64,000 nucleotides of DNA from NCBI GenBank assembly GCA_934630705.1, contig CAKTWP010000006.1:62001-126000 (forward strand), given 5' to 3'. The DNA comes from an uncultured Clostridia bacterium (GTDB lineage: Bacteria; Bacillota; Clostridia; Christensenellales; Aristaeellaceae). Positions 25,314 through 32,605 of the stretch are shown one piece after another. The notes under the pieces are model-generated. The model did no database searches. It was not told the origin of the DNA and saw only the letters and a program-made list of their open reading frames with translations. A program made the translations under genes and the position numbers. Numbering within the stretch: the first letter of the stretch is position 1; each line of letters begins with the position of its first letter.

Positions 25314-26333
25314 TCAGCTTCCTCCTTCCAGCACCACCGCATGGGCTACCCCGGGGATGGTTTCGCCCTGCTGATTGGTGGTGGGGCTGAGCAGCGCCCC
25401 TGTGGCCATGAACAGCACCCGCCGCCATTTCCCCTTTTGCAGTCGGGGGAGAATATGGGCGCTGAGCACCGAGGCCGAGCATCCGCAGCCGCTGCCCCCG
25501 GCATGCACGTCCTCCTTGGGATCGAAGATGGTCAGTCCGCAGTCCATGTAGTGGTCGTCCGCCAGCGGGAAATCGTTTTTCTCCATCAGCTCCCGCAGAA
25601 TCCGGCTGCCCACCAGCCCCAGATCCCCGGTAATCACCCGGTCGTAATCCGCAGGGGTGCGGCCGGTGTCCCGGAAATGGGCGATCAGGGTGTCCGCCGC
25701 GGCGGGGGCCATGGCCGCGCCCATGTTGTTGGGGTCGCTCACCCCCATGTCCACCACCCGCCCTGCCGTGGCCAGCGGGATTCGGGCATAGGGCTTTCCC
25801 CGCGCCGAGAGCAGGCAGGCGCCTGCCCCGGTGACGGTCCATTGGGCGGCGGGGGTGCGCTGATTGCCGTATTCCAGCGGATAGCGATACTGGCGCTCCG
25901 CCGTGCAGAAATGGCTGCCTGCGGCGCAGAGCACCGGATCGGCATATCCGCCGTCCACCAGCATGGCCCCAACCACCAGCGATTCGGCCATGGTGGAGCA
26001 TGCGCCATACAGCCCTAAAAAGGGAATGGACAGCTCCCGGGCGGACAGGGATGCGGCCATGATCTGATTGAGCAGATCGCCGCCCAACATGGCCTGCACG
26101 CTTTCCTTGGGCGTATGGCCCTTGTCCAGGCAGCGCTGACATGCCTCCCGGAAGATGGCATGCTCCGCCTGCTCATAGCTGGCCTGATTATACAGCGCGT
26201 CCGGGATCGCCAGGTCAAATTCCTCGCCCAGCGGCCCCCGGCCCTCCTTGGGCCCCACCACCGCCGCCGTGGAGATAATCCCCGGTGCGGAGGGAAGCGT
26301 GATGGTCTGCTTTCCGATGCGATGCTGCGGCAT
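25314..26333 (-). CDS. spoVAD: stage V sporulation protein AD, dipicolinate-binding
   Basis: The 339-residue soluble protein has the thiolase-like fold of SpoVAD. Visible landmarks are the start MPQHRIGKQTITL, LGLYGACSTMAESL around the thiolase Cys, GVSDPNNMGAAMAP, TGDLGLVGSRIL and the end PGVAHAVVLEGGS. SpoVAD binds DPA directly on the outside of the inner forespore membrane system. The length equals that of the family. It follows spoVAC by 15 nt with an AAGGAGG site. Confidence 0.96.
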   Translation of the reverse strand: MPQHRIGKQTITLPSAPGIISTAAVVGPKEGRGPLGEEFDLAIPDALYNQASYEQAEHAIFREACQRCLDKGHTPKESVQAMLGGDLLNQIMAASLSARELSIPFLGLYGACSTMAESLVVGAMLVDGGYADPVLCAAGSHFCTAERQYRYPLEYGNQRTPAAQWTVTGAGACLLSARGKPYARIPLATAGRVVDMGVSDPNNMGAAMAPAAADTLIAHFRDTGRTPADYDRVITGDLGLVGSRILRELMEKNDFPLADDHYMDCGLTIFDPKEDVHAGGSGCGCSASVLSAHILPRLQKGKWRRVLFMATGALLSPTTNQQGETIPGVAHAVVLEGGS

Positions 26334-26348
26334 AGGCCCTCCTTTTTG

Positions 26349-26819
26349 TTACCAGCGAATAAAATAATACAGAATCCCTACCACCACCGACGCGCTGATG
26401 CCATAGACCAGCACCGGCCCGGCGATGGTAAACAGCCGCGCGCCCGTGCCCAGGACCCAGCCTTCGGGCTTAAATTCCATGGCGGGGGACACCATGGCGT
26501 TGGCAAACCCGGTGATGGGCACCACCGTGCCCGCTCCGGCGTACTGGGCGATCTTGTCAAACACGCCGATGCCGGTAAGCAGGGCGGTAAGGAACACCAG
26601 AAAAACCGAGCCCATCGTCAGCGCCGCGTTGGCGGGCAGATGAAACCACAGCGTGCTCAGATCGGCCACGGCCTGGCCCGCCATGCAGATGATCCCGCCC
26701 ACCCAGAAGGCCCGCAGGCAGCCCTGACCCAGCTTGGATTTGGGCGTCAGCCGGCGAACCATCGCGGCGTAGTTTTCCACGGCCGCTTTTCGGGCCGGGG
26801 ATTGATTATTCTGATCCAT
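26349..26819 (-). CDS. spoVAC: stage V sporulation protein AC
   Basis: The 156-residue protein carries the family features YAAMVRRLTPKSK near the N-terminus and GAGTVVPITGFANAMVSPAM in the membrane core, with several hydrophobic segments. In Bacillus SpoVAC is the mechanosensitive component of DPA release. ATG at 26819 (MDQNNQSP) has AGGAG 8 nt upstream and is preferred over the ATG at 26837. A possible small ORF overlaps this start by 14 nt. Confidence 0.95.
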   Translation of the reverse strand: MDQNNQSPARKAAVENYAAMVRRLTPKSKLGQGCLRAFWVGGIICMAGQAVADLSTLWFHLPANAALTMGSVFLVFLTALLTGIGVFDKIAQYAGAGTVVPITGFANAMVSPAMEFKPEGWVLGTGARLFTIAGPVLVYGISASVVVGILYYFIRW

Positions 26820-26940
26820 GGCTTTGCTCCTTTTCATGGCGGCATCCGGGCAATTGCCGTCCGGGCCGCAGGCGAATTTCCCGCCGTCCGGGGCGGGGCA
26901 GATAATCCAGCGGATGGGGGAAAGAAGGAAGCCTTTCCAT
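26806..26940 (-). CDS. possible 44-residue ORF between spoVAB and spoVAC
   Basis: An ATG lies 2 nt after the spoVAB stop, with GGGGGTG as a plausible ribosome-binding site, and the frame runs into the first codons of spoVAC. The peptide is Pro/Arg-rich and hydrophilic (MERLPSFPHPLDYLPRPG at the start) and resembles nothing I know. It may only keep ribosomes moving from spoVAB to spoVAC across the 123-nt gap, or it may not be translated at all. Confidence 0.3.
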   Translation of the reverse strand: MERLPSFPHPLDYLPRPGRREIRLRPGRQLPGCRHEKEQSHGSE

Positions 26941-26942
26941 GT

Positions 26943-27332
26943 TCACACCCCCATCAGCCCGGCGATCACCGCACCGGCGGCTTTTCCAAGGGCCAGCGCC
27001 GCAGCGGCCAGCCGCATATCGCAGGTGATGCTCAGCCGCTGGAACAGCACCGGCACCACCTCCACCGCTTCCACCAGCGCTGAGGCCAGCATGCCCACAA
27101 ACACGCCGCCCAGCCCCATCGCGCCCACGCCCGCCCATAGCGGCAGAATCCCGGCCGGGGCCAGAGAACCCAGCGTGGCCCCACAGGCCAGCGCCAGGGC
27201 GGTCATGGGCATGGAGCCTGCATCGAAAATGTCCACCGTCCGCATGGGAAGCTCCAGCATCATCCATAGCGGCGCGATGCATAATCCCAGGGTAAGCCCC
27301 CCGGCCAGGCCGATCAGCATGCATACGATCAT
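26943..27332 (-). CDS. spoVAB: stage V sporulation protein AB
   Basis: The 129-residue protein is almost entirely membrane-embedded, with four hydrophobic segments, and has SpoVAB landmarks: the start IGLAGGLTLG, a central GATLGSLAPAGILPLWAGVG and the VEVVPVLFQRL segment near the C-terminus. It overlaps the spoVAA stop by 4 nt (ATGA). It is essential for DPA uptake in Bacillus. Confidence 0.9.
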   Translation of the reverse strand: MIVCMLIGLAGGLTLGLCIAPLWMMLELPMRTVDIFDAGSMPMTALALACGATLGSLAPAGILPLWAGVGAMGLGGVFVGMLASALVEAVEVVPVLFQRLSITCDMRLAAAALALGKAAGAVIAGLMGV

Positions 27333-27886
27333 GGCGTTTTCCCCGCGGCCCGCTCGGCGGATTGCTGATACTCGGCCAGTTTGATGTCCAATGGCGAGGT
27401 GGTTCCCTTGCGGCCCAGCAGTGCATAAAACAGCGCCACGCCGAAAAACACGCCCGCCGCATAGGGGATGGTGAGCAGCCATTGATTTGAAACTTCCTTG
27501 CCGGTGATCAGCCGATACAGGCCCTGCTGCGCATCCAACATGTTTACATCGGCGTGAAACCAGGTGATGGCCAGGGCACTGCCGATCAGCAGCAGCATGA
27601 ATGCGGCGATGGCCCGCAGCACGTGGGTTTGTTGCCGCCGATCTTTCCCCACCACATGCACGAAGCATTCCGGCGGGCCCAGCATGGTAATGTCCGGGCA
27701 TTGCTGCGAAACCGCCTGAATCACCGCCATGGCCGGCAGCTTCCATACGCCTTCCGTTTTCGGGCAGCTCACCGGCAGCTCCAGCACTTCCTGCCCCGCC
27801 GTGTCCAGTGCATCCGCCACATGGCGTACCTGCAGCTGCTCTCCCGGCCGTAAATCCACCCGGGCTTTTAATTGCATGTACAGCAT
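27329..27886 (-). CDS. spoVAA: stage V sporulation protein AA
   Basis: The 185-residue protein has a soluble N-terminal half of about 90 residues (LKARVDLRPGEQLQVRHVAD) and two membrane segments (LRAIAAFMLLLIGSALAI and IPYAAGVFFGVALFYALLG), as in SpoVAA. It is the first gene of the operon and follows a candidate forespore promoter. Confidence 0.88.
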   Translation of the reverse strand: MLYMQLKARVDLRPGEQLQVRHVADALDTAGQEVLELPVSCPKTEGVWKLPAMAVIQAVSQQCPDITMLGPPECFVHVVGKDRRQQTHVLRAIAAFMLLLIGSALAITWFHADVNMLDAQQGLYRLITGKEVSNQWLLTIPYAAGVFFGVALFYALLGRKGTTSPLDIKLAEYQQSAERAAGKTP

Positions 27887-27913
27887 CGCTGCTTCACCTC
27901 GCTTGTCAGCTCA

Positions 27914-27943
27914 TAGGATGCGCCGAACGTGGAAAGATTATGT
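27914..27943 (-). promoter_or_regulatory. candidate sigma-G promoter of the spoVA operon
   Basis: On the minus strand ACATA (27939-27943), 18 nt, then CATCCTA (27914-27920). This fits the sigma-G pattern GnATR-N18-CATnnTA with one -35 mismatch, about 30 nt before spoVAA. SpoVA operons are known sigma-G targets. Confidence 0.5.
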
Positions 27944-27994
27944 ATGCCATCGCAAAGAAAAGAATCGTTGGAAAGGTTTTTGCACACAGGACCG

Positions 27995-28024
27995 TTGACA
28001 AAAAGAACGTTTGTTTGATATATT
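27995..28024 (+). promoter_or_regulatory. strong promoter in front of the cas3 relic
   Basis: A perfect TTGACA (27995-28000), 18-nt spacer, TATATT (28019-28024). It would originally have driven the cas operon; today it reads into the CRISPR and prophage relics. Confidence 0.65.
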
Positions 28025-28086
28025 TCTGGTAGAAAATTAAAATTTTTACACATGATAATAATGCAAACGAAAGAGGAACGGGTCTT

Positions 28087-28161
28087 ATGTATGTGACGCA
28101 TAAGCGCGATGACGGCAGCTATCAGCTGCTGAAGGACCATCTTACGGGCGTGGCGGAATGA
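28087..28161 (+). pseudogene. cas3 5' remnant (HD-nuclease N-terminus)
   Basis: Behind an AGAGGAAC ribosome-binding site a frame of 24 codons reads MYVTHKRDDGSYQLLKDHL, then TGVAE and a TGA stop. Cas3 HD domains start in just this way (YxAHxxxDGxxQxLxEHLxGVAELA), the His being a metal ligand. After the stop the frame continues SGAFGW, which could be the next Cas3 residues, and then enters a CRISPR-like repeat. Everything from the rest of cas3 to cas2 is missing, so this is a deletion stump. Confidence 0.5.
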
Positions 28162-28187
28162 TCCGGCGCGTTTGGCTGGCATCCGGT

Positions 28188-28284
28188 GTCCCCTGCCCGG
28201 GTGGATGTGGATTGAAATGTCTCCCCTGCTAAGGGAGTAGGGTGTGATAAACGGTCATCCCCGCCTTGGGAACGCGGATGAAAT
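28188..28284 (+). CRISPR. degenerate type I-C-like repeat-spacer-repeat
   Basis: The first unit (28188-28218, 31 nt) begins GTC and ends GTGGATTGAAAT, the invariant end of type I-C repeats. A second, worn unit (28254-28284, 31 nt) begins GTC and ends GCGGATGAAAT. The spacer between them is 35 nt, the usual I-C spacer size. The orientation matches an array downstream of cas3. With only two imperfect units the array is surely inactive. Confidence 0.45.
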
Positions 28285-28287
28285 ACC

Positions 28288-29361
28288 GTGGCAGGGATGC
28301 ACAGATGTACGAGGACGAGCCATCCACTGCGGAAGGAATACAGGGTGATCCGTTCTGCGCTGCAAAGCCAGATGGCCCAGGCGGCTATCCTTGGCGAAAG
28401 TCAGGAGAAGATCATCAAGCGCATTCAGAATGTGACGGGCCAGGCGGAGTATCAGGCCCGGCGCATTGCCCAGACCGAGCGGAACCGGGTGCAATCCCAG
28501 GCCCGGGCTGAGGCGCTGCATGAAGCGGCGAAAATGGGCATCACCGTTACTAAAACGTGGTCCGCCCGGATGCGGAACACCCGCGACAGCCACGCCGCCC
28601 TGAACGGCACGGAAATCCCGGAAAACGAGAAATTCCACACCATCTGGGGCAACGAGCTGCGGTATCCAGGCGACCCAGAGGCCCCTGCCGCCGAGGTGAT
28701 CAATTGCTTCTGCGTGCTGGTGCCGGATGTGAAATTGCCCAGGGAAAGCGCCGCTGATCGATTGAAAAAAGAGGCTGAAAGTGGTATAATAGAGGGCGAA
28801 GGGAGTCTCGAAAATGCGGCTGAAAAGGCCGCGTCCATTGAGAAAACCTTCAAGTATTCCGATGCCTGGGGCGATGAATATTCGCCCATTGACCGGGCCT
28901 CCTTTGCTGCCATGCCTGCCCAGGCGCAGCAGCGGGCCGCAGACGGCATCCGCAAGGCGCAGGAGCTTTTCAAGCTGGATGCACTCCCGGACAAGATCGG
29001 GTTCAAGAAGCTGGGCAAGGGCGTTTTCGGAGAGTACAGCGAAACGCGCCGTGCGCTGTATCTTTCAAGCATCGAATGCCAAGACCCGGAAAAAGCATTC
29101 GGAACGATGGTGCATGAACTGACACACTATTATGATCAGGTGAGCGGCCATATTGCTGAAAAGGTGTATAAGCAGGCGCTAAAGGAGCTTGGCCTGCGGG
29201 CAAATGGCAAAGAGGCGGACAATCTCCTTGTTCGGCTGGTCGGCGTAAAATACAAAAAGGAAGATCGGGTTCCCGAAGCGCTTGCTTTCGCTGTTGAATT
29301 ATCGCAAAAAGGAACCCAGAACAAATTGGCAAAGAAGATTTTTGAAATTATCATGAGGTGA
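28288..29361 (+). CDS. truncated phage minor head protein (Mu gpF/SPP1 gp7 type) fused to a zincin-like domain
   Basis: Residues 30-150 match the C-terminal part of phage head morphogenesis proteins: AEYQARRIAQTERNRVQSQA, KTWSARMRNTRDSHAALNG and the Cys-containing VINCFCVL. Residues about 160-350 are different: TMVHELTHYYDQ is a HExxH zinc-peptidase motif, with nearby Glu/Asp residues in RVPEALAFAVE. Phage head proteins do carry such C-terminal effector domains. The usual N-terminal 200-250 residues are missing, and no ribosome-binding site precedes ATG 28288, so the gene is 5'-truncated at the CRISPR relic and may not be translated properly. Confidence 0.7.
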   Translation: MAGMHRCTRTSHPLRKEYRVIRSALQSQMAQAAILGESQEKIIKRIQNVTGQAEYQARRIAQTERNRVQSQARAEALHEAAKMGITVTKTWSARMRNTRDSHAALNGTEIPENEKFHTIWGNELRYPGDPEAPAAEVINCFCVLVPDVKLPRESAADRLKKEAESGIIEGEGSLENAAEKAASIEKTFKYSDAWGDEYSPIDRASFAAMPAQAQQRAADGIRKAQELFKLDALPDKIGFKKLGKGVFGEYSETRRALYLSSIECQDPEKAFGTMVHELTHYYDQVSGHIAEKVYKQALKELGLRANGKEADNLLVRLVGVKYKKEDRVPEALAFAVELSQKGTQNKLAKKIFEIIMR

Positions 29362-29365
29362 TAGT

Positions 29366-29560
29366 ATGCTTCGACTTGTTGACCCGCCTGAAATCAAAGA
29401 AGAAACGGAAAAGCTTCTGGATGCGTGGATGGAAATCCCGGAGGAGCAGTCGCCGACATTTGATGATTATTGTGCGGCGCATTGCTCCGAGCATATGAAA
29501 GCCTATCTCCGTGAGTGCGCTGAAATTCAAGCGCAGTTGCAGCCTGGGGAGTATGTGTGA
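29366..29560 (+). CDS. 64-residue acidic protein downstream of the phage effector
   Basis: It begins 5 nt after the fusion gene behind GAGGTGATAG. The protein is acidic and probably helical (EETEKLLDAWMEIPEE) and includes CAAHCSEHMKAYLREC. I do not recognise it. Its tight coupling to a putative metallopeptidase domain would fit an immunity or chaperone role, but that is inference from position only. Confidence 0.6.
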   Translation: MLRLVDPPEIKEETEKLLDAWMEIPEEQSPTFDDYCAAHCSEHMKAYLRECAEIQAQLQPGEYV

Positions 29561-29571
29561 AGGAGGAAAGC

Positions 29572-29832
29572 ATGGACACGCGTAAATTGCTGAGCGAATG
29601 CTCCACCTTGCGGTCTGAGAATGAAAGGCTCAGGGCAGCCGCTCAAGCGACGAAAAGCAACATTCAAACTGGGATGCGTAGCCTTCGCGAACTCGCCTTG
29701 ACATGGCTCTGTCACGAGTACAACGTGTACTATGCCGAGACCGGGAAGGTTATGCCGGACTACGTGGAGAAACTGCTTTTAATTGAAAATCTTCAAGAAA
29801 GAGCAGAGGAGAGAAAGAATGGAGATAATTAA
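29572..29832 (+). CDS. 86-residue coiled-coil protein of prophage origin
   Basis: ATG at 29572 has a strong AGGAGG site, and the gene follows the previous stop by 11 nt. The N-terminal half (SECSTLRSENERLRAAAQAT) is a short coiled coil. The rest contains LALTWLCHEYNVYYAETGK. No family is recognised. The 3' end overlaps the convergent gene at 29779 by 54 nt. Confidence 0.6.
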   Translation: MDTRKLLSECSTLRSENERLRAAAQATKSNIQTGMRSLRELALTWLCHEYNVYYAETGKVMPDYVEKLLLIENLQERAEERKNGDN

Positions 29833-30066
29833 CGCGATAATAGAAAGCATATGTGTCCGTTGCCAGTTAACGCGATAATCTTCCATTGCCCTTTCTCCCT
29901 TTTCGGTTAAAGCTGAGCTATATGGTGGCGGCAGTGTATCTGGATCGGCAGGAATGTAAGGAGCTGTTACATGACCCAAGTGTTTCAGATGATCCAGTTC
30001 TGATTGGGAAATTTTTTTCCCGTTCCGTATCCTTTTGAGCGCATGATATTCAGATGGAAGAAGCAT
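29779..30066 (-). CDS. 95-residue tail-anchored protein common on mobile elements
   Basis: The protein has a small winged-helix-like N-terminal part (LKRIRNGKKISQSELDHLK), a Pro-rich link, LTEKGERAMEDYR typical of the wing end, and one C-terminal membrane segment (MLSIIALIISILSLLCSF). Such proteins are frequent in Firmicute prophages and conjugative elements, with no known function. The start follows AAAGGA. An extended -10 (TGGTATAAT, TATAAT at 30100-30105) lies 34 nt upstream on the same strand. The gene is antisense to the neighbouring prophage genes. Confidence 0.65.
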   Translation of the reverse strand: MLLPSEYHALKRIRNGKKISQSELDHLKHLGHVTAPYIPADPDTLPPPYSSALTEKGERAMEDYRVNWQRTHMLSIIALIISILSLLCSFLKIFN

Positions 30067-30126
30067 AGCAAATCCTTTCCCGCGTGCCCATGCCTGAAAA
30101 TTATACCATAAAATGAGGAGGAAAGC

Positions 30127-30453
30127 ATGGATGTATTCAAGCTGATTTACAGGATATTGAAGCAGATTCGCGCGTTGGAGCTTTCGGAAGAGCCTGATCT
30201 GGCATTGCTTTCGCCCGACGCACTGAAAGCAACGGAAATCGAGCGCGACAACATCCTGTTGAAAATGCAGGAGGAAGGGCTGATCGCCGGTCTTGCGGTC
30301 ATTGAAGGGATTGACAGCCAGCAAAGGCCGTTCATCATGTGGGAGCGCTCCATGCCGCGCGTCACGCTGAAAGGCTTGGAATACATGGAAGAAAACAGCA
30401 TGATGAAGAAAGCGAAAAACCTTCTGAAAGGCTTCGTTGAGATCGTAAAATAA
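30127..30453 (+). CDS. YjcQ-like phage protein
   Basis: The 108-residue protein matches the YjcQ pattern: an N-terminal MDVFKLIYRILKQIRALE, a middle KMQEEGLIAGL and a winged-helix end TLKGLEYMEENSMM. YjcQ proteins occur in prophages and are structurally winged helices of unknown function. AGGAGGAAAGC precedes the ATG. Confidence 0.75.
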   Translation: MDVFKLIYRILKQIRALELSEEPDLALLSPDALKATEIERDNILLKMQEEGLIAGLAVIEGIDSQQRPFIMWERSMPRVTLKGLEYMEENSMMKKAKNLLKGFVEIVK

Positions 30454-30525
30454 CAGGCTGCATATGTGCAAACCGTCCGGCCATTGGGCAGGGCGGTTTT
30501 CTTATGCCCGGAAGGAGGGGAAAAT

Positions 30526-30735
30526 ATGGGCGTAAAGGTGACGTTTAATGACAACAGCGGCCGCCTGCTGGCGAAGATGCAAGGCAACGCCCGTCGCGCC
30601 CTGACCGCTATGGGCACAAAGGCCGTGGGCCTGACCGTGCAGAAAATGCAATCCGGCTATGGCATGCCCATCCGGAGAACGGGCGTATACACTATGTCAA
30701 CGGAAAAACTGCGAGACACATCCTCCCGGTATTGA
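30526..30735 (+). pseudogene. truncated phage minor capsid protein
   Basis: ATG at 30526 has GGAGGGG upstream. The first 50 residues (VKVTFNDNSGRLLAKMQ to QSGYGMPIRRTG) match small minor-capsid/head-completion proteins of Firmicute phages, which normally continue for another 60-80 residues. Here the frame leaves the family after residue 53 and stops at 69. It marks the right end of the prophage remnant. Confidence 0.6.
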
Positions 30736-30773
30736 AAAAGCTCAATTCCGTCTCATGGGAATCGAGCTTTTTT
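30735..30773. terminator. bidirectional terminator at the right edge of the prophage remnant
   Basis: AAAAAGCTC (30735-30743) pairs with GAGCTTTTTT (30764-30773), with additional pairing of ATTCC and GGAAT. It sits between the capsid remnant and the convergent epimerase. Confidence 0.75.
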
Positions 30774-30797
30774 CGCAGGTAAAGGCGCAATCATCGT

Positions 30798-31814
30798 TTA
30801 CAGCTTTGCAATCTGAGCCTCGGCATTTTCCATTACGGCGACCACCTGATCGCAGAACGCGTCAAATTCCGGATCGTCCTTTTGCAGCTCGGGATGGCTC
30901 AGGAAGAAGCAAACGGATTCGGCCGCGGCCTGATCGAAGCGCTTTTTCGCCGTGAAGCCGGGCACCAGCCGATGGAGCTTGGCGTTATCGAAAATAACAG
31001 TATTGGCCTTGTCGCCCAGCAGCGCGCCCTCAAAGTCGTAACGGCGGCACCGGGCCAGCATGGTCGCGGGCACATAGCAGGGCCGATAGGGAACGCCCAG
31101 CGCGCTGGCGATCACGGACAGAATCTGGTTCCAGGTCAGCAGCTCCTCGGAGGTGATCTGCACGGCCTCGCCAATGGCATGCACATTGCCCATCAGCCCC
31201 AGAAACGCCCGGGCGAAATCCTCGCTGGCCATGGCCGCCCACAGGGACGTGCCATCCCCGGGCACCAGCACCTTTTTCCCCTCTTTCATTCGCTTGAGCA
31301 CCTGCCAGGCACCGTTTTTGCCGTGAACAGGCACGGTGATGGAGCGATTGGCGAAGGTGTGGCTGGGACGGACGATGGTGACGGGGAAGCCGCTGTCCTG
31401 ATGCGCCTGCATCAGCACCCGCTCGCAGGCCGCTTTATCCCGGGAATACTGCCAGAAGGGGTTGGACAGGGACGTACCCTCGTTGATGATAGGGGAGGGC
31501 AGGGGCTTATGATAGGCCGAAGCAGAGCTGATAAAAATATATTGATGAGTTTTGCCGGAAAAAAGCCGAATATCCCGCTCCACCTGCTCCGGACGGAAGG
31601 CGATAAAATCCGCCACCACATCATACGTTTCCTCGGACAGGGCGACGCGGACGGCCGCTTCATCGTTCATATCCGCGATCAGCTGTCGGGCACCGGGCAC
31701 CTCGCTGCTGCGGCTGCCCCGGTTCAGCAGGGTCACATCCCAGCCCTGGGCCAGGGCTAATTGGGAAACAGAAGTGCTGATCACGCCGGTTCCGCCGATC
31801 ATCAATGCTTTCAT
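30798..31814 (-). CDS. NAD-dependent epimerase/dehydratase-family protein (extended SDR, atypical)
   Basis: The 338-residue protein has the Rossmann start MKALMIGGTGVISTSVSQLA and the segments FISSASAY and YSRDKAACE, where the catalytic Tyr-x3-Lys of extended SDRs is expected (YSRDK). The C-terminal half is typical of atypical SDRs related to chloroplast stem-loop binding proteins and NAD-epimerases (SLWAAMASEDFARAFLGL). ATG at 31814 follows AAGGAG. It lies 17 nt after the ABC ATPase and may be cotranscribed with it under the T-box. The substrate is unknown. Confidence 0.82.
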   Translation of the reverse strand: MKALMIGGTGVISTSVSQLALAQGWDVTLLNRGSRSSEVPGARQLIADMNDEAAVRVALSEETYDVVADFIAFRPEQVERDIRLFSGKTHQYIFISSASAYHKPLPSPIINEGTSLSNPFWQYSRDKAACERVLMQAHQDSGFPVTIVRPSHTFANRSITVPVHGKNGAWQVLKRMKEGKKVLVPGDGTSLWAAMASEDFARAFLGLMGNVHAIGEAVQITSEELLTWNQILSVIASALGVPYRPCYVPATMLARCRRYDFEGALLGDKANTVIFDNAKLHRLVPGFTAKKRFDQAAAESVCFFLSHPELQKDDPEFDAFCDQVVAVMENAEAQIAKL

Positions 31815-31831
31815 GGCTGCTCCTTTTGCGA

Positions 31832-32605
31832 TCAATTGCCGCATTCAATACTGATTTCGTTGAAGATTTTCAGCAAATCCTCCATTGCAGTATTATACTT
31901 GTCCTGCCCGGTTTTGTCCAGCACGGCCGTGCCCTGATGCATCATCAGCAGCCGGTCGCCATATTCCAGGGCGTAGCGCAGATTATGGGTGACCATAATG
32001 GCGGTGAGCTGCTTTTCTTTGACGATCTGGTTGGTCAGGCGCATGATAATGTCCGCCGTTTTGGGATCCAGCGCGGCGGTATGCTCATCCAGAATCAGAA
32101 AGGAAATGGGGGTCATGGTGCTCATGAGCAGGGCCAGGGCCTGACGCTGCCCCCCGGACAGGCTGCCCACCCGGCTTTCCAGCATGGTTTCCAGCCCCAG
32201 GTTCAGCGGCCGCAGCAGCTCCTGATAATAGGGAATCCGCTTGCGATCCGTGCCCAGGCGCAGGTTGGAGGGCTTGCCCTTATGCTCGGCCAGCGAGAGG
32301 TTTTCCAGAATGGTCATGCTGCCGCAGGTGCCCATAGAGGGGTTTTGATACACCCGGCCGATCAGCCGGCTGCGGATATGCTCCTTTTCCTTGGTAATGT
32401 CCCGGCCATCCATGATTACCTTGCCGCTGTCCACCGGGATGGAGCCGCACAAAATATTCAGCAGCGAGGTTTTGCCCGAACCGTTGCTGCCCACCACGGA
32501 CACGAACTGGCCATCCGGGATGGACAGAGAAAAATCCTGAAACAGGGTTTTTTCCCGCACCGTGCCGGGGTTATAGGTCTTATGAATATGCGAAACCTCA
32601 AGCAT
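31832..32605 (-). CDS. ABC transporter ATPase, TrpZ-like
   Basis: The 257-residue ATPase has Walker A GSNGSGKTSL, signature LSGGQRQALALL, Walker B FLILDEHTAALD and the switch His in MVTHNLRYAL. It belongs with a branched-chain-amino-acid-like permease and a lipoprotein-like binding protein in a three-gene cassette of the TrpXYZ kind, often controlled by tryptophan T-boxes in Firmicutes. It overlaps the permease gene by 8 nt. Confidence 0.9.
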   Translation of the reverse strand: MLEVSHIHKTYNPGTVREKTLFQDFSLSIPDGQFVSVVGSNGSGKTSLLNILCGSIPVDSGKVIMDGRDITKEKEHIRSRLIGRVYQNPSMGTCGSMTILENLSLAEHKGKPSNLRLGTDRKRIPYYQELLRPLNLGLETMLESRVGSLSGGQRQALALLMSTMTPISFLILDEHTAALDPKTADIIMRLTNQIVKEKQLTAIMVTHNLRYALEYGDRLLMMHQGTAVLDKTGQDKYNTAMEDLLKIFNEISIECGN

